DNA of 64,000 nucleotides from Sulfuricurvum sp. (GTDB lineage Bacteria; Campylobacterota; Campylobacteria; Campylobacterales; Sulfurimonadaceae). Positions within the stretch are counted from its first letter, which is position 1. Every line of letters starts with the position of its first letter. Under the pieces are notes generated by a model. That model did not search any database, was not told where the DNA came from, and saw only the letters and a list, made by a program, of their open reading frames with translations. Of the stretch, positions 28,640 through 37,607 are shown piece after piece. The stretch covers positions 558,001-622,000 of the forward strand of contig NZ_JAUYFF010000001.1 in NCBI RefSeq assembly GCF_030691015.1. Reading direction: 5' to 3'. The position numbers and the translations under genes were made by a program.

Positions 28640-30802
28640 ATGTTACGATCACTTTTCGCAGGGGTTACCGGTTTGCAATCGCATCAGGTTGCAATGGACG
28701 TTGAATCTAACAATATTGCTAACGTAAACACGATCGGATATAAATATTCGCGTGCAAACTTCTCTGATTTGTTAGCCCAAACCAACCAGATCGCGACTGC
28801 TCCACAGGGGCAAATCGGGGGTAAAAATGCCGTTCAAATCGGTCTTGGAACAACCGTCAGCTCGGTTACCCGTATCCACTCTCAAGGGTCAATCCAAAAT
28901 ACCGATAAAAATACCGACGTCGCGATTCAGGGTGATGGTTTTTTCATCGTCAGTTCCGATGGGGGAAATACCTATAAGTATAGCCGTTCGGGGGATTTTA
29001 AATTTGACGCGGCAGGAAATTTTGTCGATAACAACGGATTTATCGTGCAAGGATGGGTACGCGATGAGACTACCGGTCTTGTTGATGCTACCGCACCGAT
29101 CGCTAATATCCAAATCCCGCCGGGGTTAACGACTCCGGCACAATCAACTACGGAAGTAGTGATCAAAGCAAACCTCAGTTCAGGGGATCAAGTAGAACAA
29201 TTCAAACCAATCTATAATCTTGATACTAATAGTCTTAACACAACCGGTGTCGATGGCTTAGCCAACACTGCGGATGATGATCGCCCTGAATTTTTTAACG
29301 TTTTATTTGATGCCAGCGGAAATGCGTTGAATCTCCAAACCGGTCAAGGGATGTGGACGAGCTATCAGCCCTCAACCTACAGCGATACAATCGCCGCACC
29401 TGCTGCCGGTGCTTTAGCATTTGACGTGAACGGGGTTTCCATGTCATTGGTATTCGCCGGGACAGAAACGGCATCTCAAGCGACCAGTATGATAGCCGCC
29501 AAAATCAATGCCAATACTGCAACGACCGGTGTGAGTGCGGCACCAGATCCTTCAAATCCGGCTATTTTGATCCTTACTAATGATAATACACGTGGGACAA
29601 CCTCCGCCAGTAAAAACATTAGCTTGGTTGTAACTTCGGATGTAGCAGCGACTGGTTTTACCAGTGGAAGCGATATCACCGCATTTCAATATTCTTTTGT
29701 TAGTGCAGGAGCCACCCCTATAGGTGAAACCACTGCAACCGGCGCTATACGTCAATTCACATCAACGGAAGATTTACGGGCTCAAATGCAGCATGATGCC
29801 CGTCTTATAGGAGATGATCACGGAGATAATGATAACGTCTTAACAGAATCTGCTATTACTGTCGAAATTAATGCAAAAGGGCAATTCGAGATCAAAAATC
29901 CCGGTAGTGCCGGAGTCGATGAATACGATCTTCGTCTCGCCGTGACCGGATTAACCTCAGCAGGGGTCACTGAAAACACTCGATTTACCCAAAACTTTCA
30001 AACACTCTCAGGGACATTGACCACCGGTTCAAGCATCTCACGATTGAGCCAATCGTTTAATGCCGCTACTCACTCGGCGAGTATTGATGTGTTCGACTCC
30101 CTTGGAACCAAACACACCCTTCGCCTCGATTTCCGTAAAACGGCTCTCAACTCCAGCGGAGGAACCGAGTGGGTTTATGAAGTTAGTGTCCCATCACCCG
30201 GTGATATCGGCGGAACAATCAATAAAAATGAACTCACGAATCTAGATGCCGGACGTATCAGTTTTACCAATACCGGAGCACTAGCCCTCGCAACGATTCC
30301 AAGTCTCACCTATACCGCCAATAACGGTTCGGCTCCGAATCAAACCATCGATTTGAATTTCGGTACGATCAACTCATTTGACGGTATGACCAGTTTTGAT
30401 AATCCATCAGGAACCAGCGGTATCAGCCAAGACGGTTATCCCGGAGGGGATCTCGTCGGTATCCGAATCGACCAAAGCGGTACGTTAGTAGGATCTTTCT
30501 CTAACGGGCGTTCTTTCGGTTTGGCACAAATCGGGATGGCAAAATTTTCGAATAACGAGGGGTTAGTGAGCGATGGCGGAAATGTTTATCTCCAATCGGC
30601 CAACTCAGGCGATCCGATCATCGGTACGGCGGCAACGGCAGGGCGCGGCTTTATGCAATCCTCTGCGCTTGAAGCTTCCAACGTCGATTTGTCTAAATCA
30701 CTGACACAATTGATCATTATCCAGCGCGGATATCAAGCCAACGGTAAAACAATTACCACTTCTGATACACTTCTCGAAACCCTCATCGGACTCAAACGTT
30801 AA
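28640..30802 (+). CDS. flgE: Major flagellar hook protein FlgE
   Basis: 720 residues, close to the long hook proteins of Campylobacter and Helicobacter. N-terminal VAMDVESNNIANVNTIGYKYSR and C-terminal SALEASNVDLSKSLTQLIIIQRGYQANGKTI are the D0 helices; the large middle part holds the exposed D2-D4 domains rich in T, S, G and N. It polymerises into the hook outside the outer membrane. AAGGAC precedes the ATG by a few bases, and its own sigma-54 promoter lies just upstream. Confidence 0.95.
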   Translation: MLRSLFAGVTGLQSHQVAMDVESNNIANVNTIGYKYSRANFSDLLAQTNQIATAPQGQIGGKNAVQIGLGTTVSSVTRIHSQGSIQNTDKNTDVAIQGDGFFIVSSDGGNTYKYSRSGDFKFDAAGNFVDNNGFIVQGWVRDETTGLVDATAPIANIQIPPGLTTPAQSTTEVVIKANLSSGDQVEQFKPIYNLDTNSLNTTGVDGLANTADDDRPEFFNVLFDASGNALNLQTGQGMWTSYQPSTYSDTIAAPAAGALAFDVNGVSMSLVFAGTETASQATSMIAAKINANTATTGVSAAPDPSNPAILILTNDNTRGTTSASKNISLVVTSDVAATGFTSGSDITAFQYSFVSAGATPIGETTATGAIRQFTSTEDLRAQMQHDARLIGDDHGDNDNVLTESAITVEINAKGQFEIKNPGSAGVDEYDLRLAVTGLTSAGVTENTRFTQNFQTLSGTLTTGSSISRLSQSFNAATHSASIDVFDSLGTKHTLRLDFRKTALNSSGGTEWVYEVSVPSPGDIGGTINKNELTNLDAGRISFTNTGALALATIPSLTYTANNGSAPNQTIDLNFGTINSFDGMTSFDNPSGTSGISQDGYPGGDLVGIRIDQSGTLVGSFSNGRSFGLAQIGMAKFSNNEGLVSDGGNVYLQSANSGDPIIGTAATAGRGFMQSSALEASNVDLSKSLTQLIIIQRGYQANGKTITTSDTLLETLIGLKR

Positions 30803-30831
30803 CGCACTTATGCGTTAGCGACCAATTCTTT
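30797..30831 (+). terminator. Hairpin at the flgE stop codon
   Basis: CGTTAACGCA pairs with TGCGTTAGCG across CTTA (10 pairs, one G-T); the stem includes the flgE stop codon. Nine bases later comes TTCTTTTT, which merges into the -35 box of the next promoter. Confidence 0.6.
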
Positions 30832-30860
30832 TTGACAATAATATATTTTAGTAGGATAAT
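30832..30860 (+). promoter_or_regulatory. Near-consensus sigma-70 promoter
   Basis: TTGACA at 30832-30837 and GATAAT at 30855-30860 are separated by exactly 17 bases. It is the best housekeeping promoter I see in the window and points to the short ORF at 30919 and the RDD gene at 31022. Confidence 0.75.
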
Positions 30861-30861
30861 T

Positions 30862-30888
30862 TTCCGGCGAGAAGGATGAACGCCGGAA
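30862..30888 (+). repeat. Inverted repeat across the predicted start site
   Basis: TTCCGGCG and CGCCGGAA form a perfect 8-base inverted repeat around AGAAGGATGAA. It begins two bases after the -10 box, so it could be a DNA operator or, if transcription starts early, a 5' RNA hairpin with an AAGGAUG loop of the type bound by CsrA. Either use is inference. Confidence 0.5.
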
Positions 30889-30918
30889 CTTTGAACTTTG
30901 AAACTTAAGGAGTGAGTG

Positions 30919-30978
30919 ATGAATGAGAAAACGTTACCCGCTGACTTGCTGCTGTCATTTGGGATAACGATATTATGA
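30919..30978 (+). CDS. Possible 19-residue small protein or leader peptide
   Basis: The frame MNEKTLPADLLLSFGITIL is preceded by a full AAGGAG site at 30907-30912 with six-base spacing, downstream of a near-consensus promoter. The C-terminal part is hydrophobic. Its last codons lie inside the left arm of the 12-base inverted repeat 30964-31011, so its translation could affect that hairpin. I recognise no family. It could be a leader peptide for the RDD gene, a free small protein, or a chance frame. Confidence 0.4.
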   Translation: MNEKTLPADLLLSFGITIL

Positions 30979-31011
30979 ATCAACTTGGTAAACGAATAGT
31001 AATATCGTTAT
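30964..31011 (+). repeat. 12-base perfect inverted repeat before the RDD gene
   Basis: ATAACGATATTA at 30964-30975 and its exact reverse complement TAATATCGTTAT at 31000-31011 are separated by 24 bases. It sits between the short ORF and the RDD gene (10 bases before its start). It lacks a T-run, so it is not an ordinary terminator. Confidence 0.6.
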
Positions 31012-31021
31012 ACTTTCACTT

Positions 31022-31525
31022 ATGAGATGGCGAACCCTAAAAACAAAAAAATATTCACACACCACAAAACCCAAAGCACTGTTTGCCCCTTTTTGGCCTC
31101 GTGCCGCAGGATTTGTAACCGATATTTTCATGATAGGGCTCCCCATATCCCTCCTCATGATGATTGTCTTCGGCTATGATCAAATGAATACGGCAGGCGG
31201 CTTGGATGTCTTAGTCCATGACCCTAAAGCCCAGAGCAACCCCCCTAATCCGATAGCTTCGATTACCCAAATAGCGCTCTTTCTTATAACATACGTTTGG
31301 TTATGGCACAAAAGCGGTCAAACACCGGGGAAAAAGCTGGCTCGTACGCGTGTCGTAGATGCCCTAACCCTCCAAAATGCCCCTTATTGGAAACTAACCC
31401 TCCGTTTTATCGGTTATTTTCTCTCTTTTATAACACTGATCGGATTTTTTATCGGGCTGTTTCGAAAAGACAAACGGGCGTTGCACGACCTCCTCAGCGG
31501 CACTGCCGTTATCCGCGTCCCCTAA
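31022..31525 (+). CDS. RDD-family membrane protein
   Basis: 167 residues, membrane helices near 35-57, 80-98 and 125-147. The RDD family is recognised from WPRAAGFVTDIFMIG near residue 30 (Arg and Asp within the first helix region), the SGQTPGKKLARTRVVD segment near 98 and the closing KDKRALHDLLSGTAVI. The role of RDD proteins is mostly unknown; some act in ion exchange. The start is close to the end of the 12-base inverted repeat, and no strong ribosome site is seen, which could mean coupling to the short upstream ORF. Confidence 0.8.
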   Translation: MRWRTLKTKKYSHTTKPKALFAPFWPRAAGFVTDIFMIGLPISLLMMIVFGYDQMNTAGGLDVLVHDPKAQSNPPNPIASITQIALFLITYVWLWHKSGQTPGKKLARTRVVDALTLQNAPYWKLTLRFIGYFLSFITLIGFFIGLFRKDKRALHDLLSGTAVIRVP

Positions 31526-31526
31526 C

Positions 31527-32624
31527 ATGAGCGTTTTAATCGCCTCTTTCTATTTTTTCTATTTTGCCTTGATTGGGGTACATGTTATTTTTGTCCCTAA
31601 AATTCTTTCCATGGTAGGATATGCTCCGGCAGCGATCGGTGTTATTTTTGCCTCCGCTCCGCTGGTGCGGTTTGCGATACCGTTTCTCTTTCTCAGAGGG
31701 TTCAAACTAAGTCAAAAAACATTTTTTTCCGCCCTCATTCTTATGGGATTAGGTGCAGCAGGATTTTATCCCGCATTGGAGCATTTTTGGCCTCTACTGA
31801 TGGCCAATATCCTCTTTGGAATCGGACTTGCCCTCATTCTCCCCTACATCGAAGTAATCGCGCTGGAACAGATAGGCAAAGAGCGCTATGGAAAGATCCG
31901 TCTTTTCGGCTCCTTCGGGTTTATCGCCATCGCTTTGGTTTTGGTTAAATATCTCAGTACACCGTATGTCGGGATTGCATTTTTAATCGTTATGGCCTTG
32001 ATAACAATGTTTTTTGGAGCACTGATCGGATGGAGAGAACGCCATAGTCCGAGCGATGAGTGCGGTGCATCACACGAGGAGTGCCGTTTTTCAATCCGAA
32101 ACCATATTCCTCTCTGGATCGGTTTTTTTCTGATGCAGGTAAGCTTCGGTCCCTTTTATAACTTTTTTACCATCTATACGACCGATCACGGAGTCTCTTT
32201 GGATACTACCGTATGGCTGTGGAGTTTTGGGGTTATTGCCGAAATCATAATGTTCTATTTTCAAGGCAAGCTGCTCCGACGCAACCTCCATGCTCTACTA
32301 TGGATTACCGCATTCATTACGACCCTACGATGGTTTTTGGTTGCCCTCTTTCCTAACTCTTTGGTCGTTTTGTTTGCGTCCCAGAGCCTTCATGCTTTTA
32401 GTTTTGCCCTCTTTCATACTGCCGCAATCAGTGTGCTGTTTTCTCTTTATAAAGCACGACGTCTATCACAGCAATTTTTCTTTGGGATTTCGTATGGTCT
32501 GGGGGGGTTTGTGGGGGCATTGGGGGCGGGAGTCGTCTATCAATACGCTCCTGCGTATCTCTTTATCGCCGGAGCGATTGCCGCACTGGGCGCGACGCTC
32601 GCTTTTTTGATGAATAACCGCTAA
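31527..32624 (+). CDS. MFS transporter, LacY/HcaT-like subgroup
   Basis: 365 residues with about 12 membrane helices, starting one base after the RDD stop codon. The pattern of YAPAAIGVIFASAPLVRFAIPF near residue 28, GKERYGKIRLFGSFGFIAIAL near 113, and NHIPLWIGFFLMQVSFGPFYNFF near 190 is that of the MFS_1-like group around HcaT and the nucleoside:H+ symporters. The substrate cannot be told. The stop overlaps the convergent mscS stop (CTAA shared). Confidence 0.78.
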   Translation: MSVLIASFYFFYFALIGVHVIFVPKILSMVGYAPAAIGVIFASAPLVRFAIPFLFLRGFKLSQKTFFSALILMGLGAAGFYPALEHFWPLLMANILFGIGLALILPYIEVIALEQIGKERYGKIRLFGSFGFIAIALVLVKYLSTPYVGIAFLIVMALITMFFGALIGWRERHSPSDECGASHEECRFSIRNHIPLWIGFFLMQVSFGPFYNFFTIYTTDHGVSLDTTVWLWSFGVIAEIIMFYFQGKLLRRNLHALLWITAFITTLRWFLVALFPNSLVVLFASQSLHAFSFALFHTAAISVLFSLYKARRLSQQFFFGISYGLGGFVGALGAGVVYQYAPAYLFIAGAIAALGATLAFLMNNR

Positions 32625-33463
32625 TCTTCGTGCTTGACGTGGGTTACAACCTGAGGAAGCGGAACGGTAATATGATGCTGATCAAACGCCAATTTGGTCA
32701 ATTCGGTTATCTCAAACATCACATCCCAATAATCTTCAACCTTTACCCATGGACGGGCAATCAGTTGGACGGAATTTTGGGTCAATGCCCCAACCGCGAC
32801 AAGTGACTCAGGTGTTTGCAGTACTTTAGGGTGAGCGTCCAATATGTCTGATACAATCGTTTTGGCAAGTTTGAGATCATCTTTGTAATCGATATCAAAC
32901 GTCATATCGATCCGTCGTGTTTCATTCCCCGTATAGTTGATAATGTTTCCGGCGATCAATGCACCGTTGGGGATAATAATCGAACGGTTATCCGCCGTCG
33001 TTAGTGTTGTCGAAAACAGGTTAATTATTTTGACCGTCCCCATCACTCCCGATACTTCGATAAAATCACCCACTTTAAACGGACGGAAGAAGATAATCAG
33101 CACCGCAGCCCCGACATTGGCAAGGGTATCTTTGAGTGCCAAGCCGATTGCTAAGCCCACTGCACCGAAAACCGCAACAAATGAGGTGGTATTAATTCCC
33201 AGATTGCTCGCAGCCGCAACGAGTACCGCAATCATCAACGCAACATAAATAGCATTGCCCGCAAAAGATATGAGTGTTTCATCTACATGGGACCTTACCA
33301 TCCCTTTACGCATCAAGGTTATGAGTTTGTGAACGATCCATTTTCCGATAAAGAAGATGGTAACCGCTCCTAGAATTTTGAGTCCGTATTCGGTAGCATA
33401 CCCCATTATGATGTCGGTGTACTGTGCAACTTTGTCTTCGACATGTTCAATTTTACGGATCAT
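32621..33463 (-). CDS. Small-conductance mechanosensitive channel MscS family
   Basis: 280 residues, the length of E. coli MscS. Three membrane helices are near 25-45, 68-90 and 95-118; the pore helix is GAVGLAIGLALKDTLANVGAAVLIIFFRPF near residue 97-128, followed by the beta domain (VGDFIEVSGVMGTV) and alpha-beta C-terminal domain with RRIDMTFDIDY. It releases solutes on osmotic downshift. It follows the nitroreductase gene by 12 bases and is probably co-transcribed. Confidence 0.9.
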   Translation of the reverse strand: MIRKIEHVEDKVAQYTDIIMGYATEYGLKILGAVTIFFIGKWIVHKLITLMRKGMVRSHVDETLISFAGNAIYVALMIAVLVAAASNLGINTTSFVAVFGAVGLAIGLALKDTLANVGAAVLIIFFRPFKVGDFIEVSGVMGTVKIINLFSTTLTTADNRSIIIPNGALIAGNIINYTGNETRRIDMTFDIDYKDDLKLAKTIVSDILDAHPKVLQTPESLVAVGALTQNSVQLIARPWVKVEDYWDVMFEITELTKLAFDQHHITVPLPQVVTHVKHED

Positions 33464-33475
33464 CCTTTTCTCCTC

Positions 33476-34096
33476 TTAGCGGTATTCAACGATCTGTTTC
33501 AAATCAAGACGCACTTGAGGACTCTGCGGATTTACTCTGTATCCAAATGCGCAGATCACAGCGACACTGTGACCGTATTCAATATCCAAGATTGCTTCAA
33601 CTTGCTCTTTATCGAACCCCTCTATCGGGCAGCTGTCGATCTCTAATGTCGCCGCATAGGTCATCATGTTCGCTAAGGCAATATAACACTGCTTTGCCGT
33701 CCAGTTCTCCAGCAATACCTCATCACATTCAATCGGTTCAAGGTAATTTTTATAGACCCCCATATAGGTATCGACCGATTCAGCACTAAGACCGCGACGC
33801 TCAAACATTTTACGTACATACGGTGTACCGCTGCGTACCGTGTCGTTATCGGTGGTAAAAATCACCAATTCGGAACACTCGGTAATCTGGTTTTGATTCC
33901 AACACGCACTTTTAAGTGCCTTTCGGAGATTCGGCTTTCGAATAACGATCATTCTCCATGGCTCCATCCCAAACGATGAAGGGGACGTGCGAGCCACGTC
34001 CAGCAGTGATTCAAATTCCTCAGCAGGAATCTGTTTTTCGCTATCAAACACTTTACACGCATGACGAAACGCCATCGCTTTTAAAAATTCTGACAT
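33476..34096 (-). CDS. NAD(P)H-dependent nitroreductase
   Basis: 206 residues of the NfsB/RdxA-like nitroreductase family. FRHACKVFD near residue 11 (FMN phosphate binding) and ARTSPSSFGMEPWRMIVI near 34 are typical; the rest follows the fold to HSVAVICAFGYRV near 180. It probably reduces quinones, flavins or nitro compounds in the cytosol. It is distinct from the BluB-type protein at 1476, lacking the RRDVR motif. It overlaps the DUF309 gene by 16 bases. Confidence 0.85.
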   Translation of the reverse strand: MSEFLKAMAFRHACKVFDSEKQIPAEEFESLLDVARTSPSSFGMEPWRMIVIRKPNLRKALKSACWNQNQITECSELVIFTTDNDTVRSGTPYVRKMFERRGLSAESVDTYMGVYKNYLEPIECDEVLLENWTAKQCYIALANMMTYAATLEIDSCPIEGFDKEQVEAILDIEYGHSVAVICAFGYRVNPQSPQVRLDLKQIVEYR

Positions 34097-34419
34097 TCTA
34101 ATCTCCTAGTGTGAATAAGTGCTTCTATTTTAACGTAGAGTTCTTTATGGGGAGTAATAAGATTCTCTAAAAGTATCCGATATTTGAGATAGGTTTGCCA
34201 AGCAATTTGTGCGGGCTTTGCCTTTCCTCGATTTATCAGCTCAAAACTCACAGCAGCATTGATAAACCCTTTCCAAAGAAGCACTTCATCATTTGCTTCA
34301 AAACGACGCGGATACCAAATAGCCTCCACATCCTCATGGGCATCGTAATAACGACCCTCTTCGAGTGAGCGAACAAACGCCTCTAATGCTTCTGTTATAC
34401 CCTCAAGTTTTTGCGCCAA
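34081..34419 (-). CDS. DUF309 protein
   Basis: 112 residues, all helical. The family signature GRYYDAHEDVEAIWYPRR is near residue 22-39, followed by LLWKGFINAAVSFELINRGK. DUF309 proteins are small, with no settled function; the HE(D/T)xE pattern is characteristic. It overlaps the rhodanese-like gene by 25 bases and the nitroreductase by 16, so all three are one transcript. Confidence 0.75.
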   Translation of the reverse strand: MAQKLEGITEALEAFVRSLEEGRYYDAHEDVEAIWYPRRFEANDEVLLWKGFINAAVSFELINRGKAKPAQIAWQTYLKYRILLENLITPHKELYVKIEALIHTRRLECQNF

Positions 34420-34703
34420 TACCCTCTTCCTCCCCGTAAACTGATACAGACGTGTTTCGGAAACTTACCTCGAAACTCTTTTAGTCGCTCTTTGGAGGAT
34501 TTCCCGCTGTCGCAGTAAAAAACAAACACACTTCCCTCTGGCTCGTTTTTAAGAATCGGCGGAGTGTAAAGAGTCGTCTCGGCACCGTCAATAGGATTTA
34601 GGATTGTATCAATTAGCAGTACTTTAACGCCATTGGCTTCAAGCTCTTTTTTGTTACGTAAAAACTCTTCTTGCGTCCATTCATCGACATTTAGATCGAC
34701 CAT
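34395..34703 (-). CDS. Rhodanese-like domain protein
   Basis: 102 residues from ATG 34703, which has AAGGGGCGG just before it; the upstream ATG at 34742 lacks one. The C-terminal half reads as a rhodanese loop: FVFYCDSGKSSKERLKEF near residue 64, with the active cysteine followed by DSGKSS, and then SLRGGRGYWRKN, matching the usual LxGGxxxW end. The N-terminal half is only partly alignable, so the domain is short. A sulfur or phosphatase-like transfer role is possible. First gene of the group ending in mscS. Confidence 0.6.
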   Translation of the reverse strand: MVDLNVDEWTQEEFLRNKKELEANGVKVLLIDTILNPIDGAETTLYTPPILKNEPEGSVFVFYCDSGKSSKERLKEFRGKFPKHVCISLRGGRGYWRKNLRV

Positions 34704-34787
34704 ATCCGCCCCTTTACAGATCATTTTGCGAAAGTTTATCAAAACAAGAAATGCTTTAGCCTTAGGATTTTAGGCTACACTTACACT

Positions 34788-37607
34788 ATGGCTAAGAAAA
34801 AGAAAAAAATGATCAAACTCAACCAATCCATTCGCCATTTTTTCGGCAATGAAGGATTTGATGAGGGGATAGAGCGGGTTCCGACCGAATCCCTCATTGC
34901 CCTCTCTCACACACTAGGGATATTTACCGGTACAACCGACAAAACAACTCTCATTAAAACCTTTCGCCGTTTGTGGTCGGAGGGGGAGAGCGACAGTCGT
35001 GAGATGATTGTCGCATTTTTCAAAAATGAGGGGAAGATCTATCCCAATCCAAAGCCCAAAGAGAAACCGCATGAGCGGGAAGAGAAAATCGATGAGTTGT
35101 TAGAGGCTTTTGATATTACTCCTGATGAGCGGCGCACACTGCATTCTTCATTTATCGATATTCGTACCCGAAAAATCACACCTGAAAAAATTGCAGGAAA
35201 ACTGGAACATATCCGATATACCCTCAAGCGAGAAGCTCTCGAAAAAGCGTTGGAAGGGAAATTCAACTTTGACGATACGTTAGAGTACTATGCTCCTATA
35301 CTCTACCATATAGATACAGAAAGCTTTACTAAAATTCATGTCCTGAAGACACCACCGCTGAATGAAAAACGGTTACATGAAGAGTCTCTGGAGATATTGG
35401 TTCCAGAAATAACGGAACTAAAATCTGCTCTGACGGCACAAAAACAAGAACAAACAAATCAGTTTTTATCTTCTCTCAATCTTGCTTCTCACCGTTATCT
35501 CACGAAAGAGCAGATTATTGCTTCTCTTAAAAGCGCGCCCCCCTCTATCCAAACCTATGGAGCGCTCAACAATGAGATTTTACGGGATGTATTGGCACAC
35601 CATTTGCACACCCCGCTGACATCGATCGGAAGCGACGATTTAATCATCGAAATTGAGAAACAGCTTATCCTTCCGTATCGTGAAGAGCCGCTTGAATATA
35701 CCCTCTCCCTTCATCTGGATGCACATGAGTTAAGCCGCCAAATATGGAATGAAGAAGAGCTTACTATCACAACGATGGTCGAGAAACAAAGTGTTCAAGA
35801 GGAGAGAGCATTTCTCGATGAATTGCATCATCTCATCGAAGAGTGTCGTACAAGGTCTAAACTCTTGGAGATGAGCGATGAGGATCTTTATGGGGTTGTT
35901 TATGAACTCCTCATCCCCTATCTCACCCACACCCCCCACATCAGTTCCAAAACGACTCGACGGGTACTTTTTGCTTTTGACCAGCGCAATGCCAACGAAC
36001 TGCTCAAACGTCAGCGTCAAGCACTCCTTGCCCGTACCGTACGCGATTTTAAAAATCTCTTCCCACTAGCACGTTCACTGCGACGCCGTCTTATTTTTCA
36101 TACGGGGCCTACTAACAGCGGTAAAACCTATACGGCGTTTCAACAGCTCAAAAAGGCGGGAACGGGATATTATCTTGCACCGTTGCGTTTGTTAGCGTTA
36201 GAAGGGTACGAGACACTTCGTGAGAATGGAGTCAACGCATCACTTATCACCGGAGAAGAGCAGCTCCTCGATGAAGATGCGACCCATATCAGCTCCACCA
36301 TCGAGATGCTCAGTTTCGAAACAGAGGTCGATTGCTGTGTTATTGATGAGGTACAAATGATCGATGACCGCGATCGGGGATGGGCGTGGGCGAATGCCAT
36401 CATCGGCTCACCTGCGAAAACGGTTATTATGACAGGATCCCCAAACGCCAAAGAGGCCGTCATCGCGTTAGCCGAATATTTGGGTGAACCGTTGGAAATT
36501 GTCGAATTTGAGCGTAAAAATCCCCTCGAACTTCTAAAATCAGTCACACCGATTGATGCTATTGAGCCAAAAACCGCCGTGATAGCCTTTACCCGTTCCA
36601 ATGCTCTGCGATTGAAACAGCAACTCTCTAAAACATACAAAACCAGCGTTATCTACGGAAATCTAAGTCCCGAAGTACGCCGCGAAGAGGCACGACGTTT
36701 CCGCGAAGGGGAGACGGACATTCTCGTCGCGACGGATGCGATCAGTATGGGATTAAATCTTCCCATTAAAACACTTCTCTTCTCCAAAGCCGACAAATTT
36801 GACGGCCAAAACCAGCGCAACCTCACCGCTACTGAGGTACGGCAAATCTCCGGACGGGCGGGACGCTATGGATTGAGTGAAAAAGGGTATGTCGGTGCGC
36901 TTACCGGTGATGTCCTCAAAACCATCACCACACTCTTTACTAAAGCGATCGATCCGATAACACTCCCCTTCAATGTGATGGCAAATTTTGATCACATTAT
37001 GCTCGTCTCAAATATTTTGGAGGAGAAATCACTCTCCAATATCGTTGACTTTTTTGTCGAAAATATGAAATTTGAAGGGCCATTCCGTGCCGCCAACCTC
37101 GAATCGATGCAGGAAGCCTCCGCTATCGTCGATCGCTATGATTTGGATATGCGAACCAAATATACTCTTGCTACCGCACCCCTTTCGACCTCATCACCAC
37201 TTGTTATGGCGTCATTCGAGCGCTATGTAAGAGCTTTGGAGCAGAAAAAACCGATCGCCTATATTCCCCCGCAACGTTTGGGTCATTATGCCCTCTCTAT
37301 GGAAGAGCTTCAAGAGGCGGAAGATCGGATCAAAGAGATCAGTCTTTATTTGTGGCTGTCATATCGGTTGGGAGAATTTTTTGTCGATGCCGAAAAAGCA
37401 CGAACATTTAGAGGGGAGCTGAACCGCTTTATCGAAAACTCACTCCAGCAAAGCCATTTTGTCCCACGTTGTAAAACATGCGGAAAACCGTTAGCCCCAA
37501 ATAGCGAATTTGCAATTTGCCAAAGCTGTTTTAATAATCTCAACCGAGCTAAAGGACAGCAAAATTCTGCCGAAGTGAGAAAACGTTTCCCTTCAAACCG
37601 CCGATAA
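34788..37607 (+). CDS. SUV3-like ATP-dependent RNA helicase with C-terminal zinc motif
   Basis: 939 residues. Residues 1-435 are a helical, charged region I cannot assign. The helicase core has HTGPTNSGKT near 438 (Walker A), CVIDEVQMIDD near 514 (DEVQ box), MTGSPN, VATDAISMGLNLP near 647 and QISGRAGRYG near 683. This set is that of SUV3/SUPV3L1, the mitochondrial degradosome helicase. Near the C-terminus, CKTCGKPLAPNSEFAICQSC (about 896-915) is a four-cysteine zinc knuckle. Its partner nuclease is not nearby. The stop overlaps the convergent HD-GYP gene by 15 bases. Confidence 0.8.
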   Translation: MAKKKKKMIKLNQSIRHFFGNEGFDEGIERVPTESLIALSHTLGIFTGTTDKTTLIKTFRRLWSEGESDSREMIVAFFKNEGKIYPNPKPKEKPHEREEKIDELLEAFDITPDERRTLHSSFIDIRTRKITPEKIAGKLEHIRYTLKREALEKALEGKFNFDDTLEYYAPILYHIDTESFTKIHVLKTPPLNEKRLHEESLEILVPEITELKSALTAQKQEQTNQFLSSLNLASHRYLTKEQIIASLKSAPPSIQTYGALNNEILRDVLAHHLHTPLTSIGSDDLIIEIEKQLILPYREEPLEYTLSLHLDAHELSRQIWNEEELTITTMVEKQSVQEERAFLDELHHLIEECRTRSKLLEMSDEDLYGVVYELLIPYLTHTPHISSKTTRRVLFAFDQRNANELLKRQRQALLARTVRDFKNLFPLARSLRRRLIFHTGPTNSGKTYTAFQQLKKAGTGYYLAPLRLLALEGYETLRENGVNASLITGEEQLLDEDATHISSTIEMLSFETEVDCCVIDEVQMIDDRDRGWAWANAIIGSPAKTVIMTGSPNAKEAVIALAEYLGEPLEIVEFERKNPLELLKSVTPIDAIEPKTAVIAFTRSNALRLKQQLSKTYKTSVIYGNLSPEVRREEARRFREGETDILVATDAISMGLNLPIKTLLFSKADKFDGQNQRNLTATEVRQISGRAGRYGLSEKGYVGALTGDVLKTITTLFTKAIDPITLPFNVMANFDHIMLVSNILEEKSLSNIVDFFVENMKFEGPFRAANLESMQEASAIVDRYDLDMRTKYTLATAPLSTSSPLVMASFERYVRALEQKKPIAYIPPQRLGHYALSMEELQEAEDRIKEISLYLWLSYRLGEFFVDAEKARTFRGELNRFIENSLQQSHFVPRCKTCGKPLAPNSEFAICQSCFNNLNRAKGQQNSAEVRKRFPSNRR

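Noticed and set aside
29401-30000. Repeated A/T/G-rich codons in flgE as a tandem repeat
   Set aside because: Normal low-complexity sequence of the exposed hook domains.
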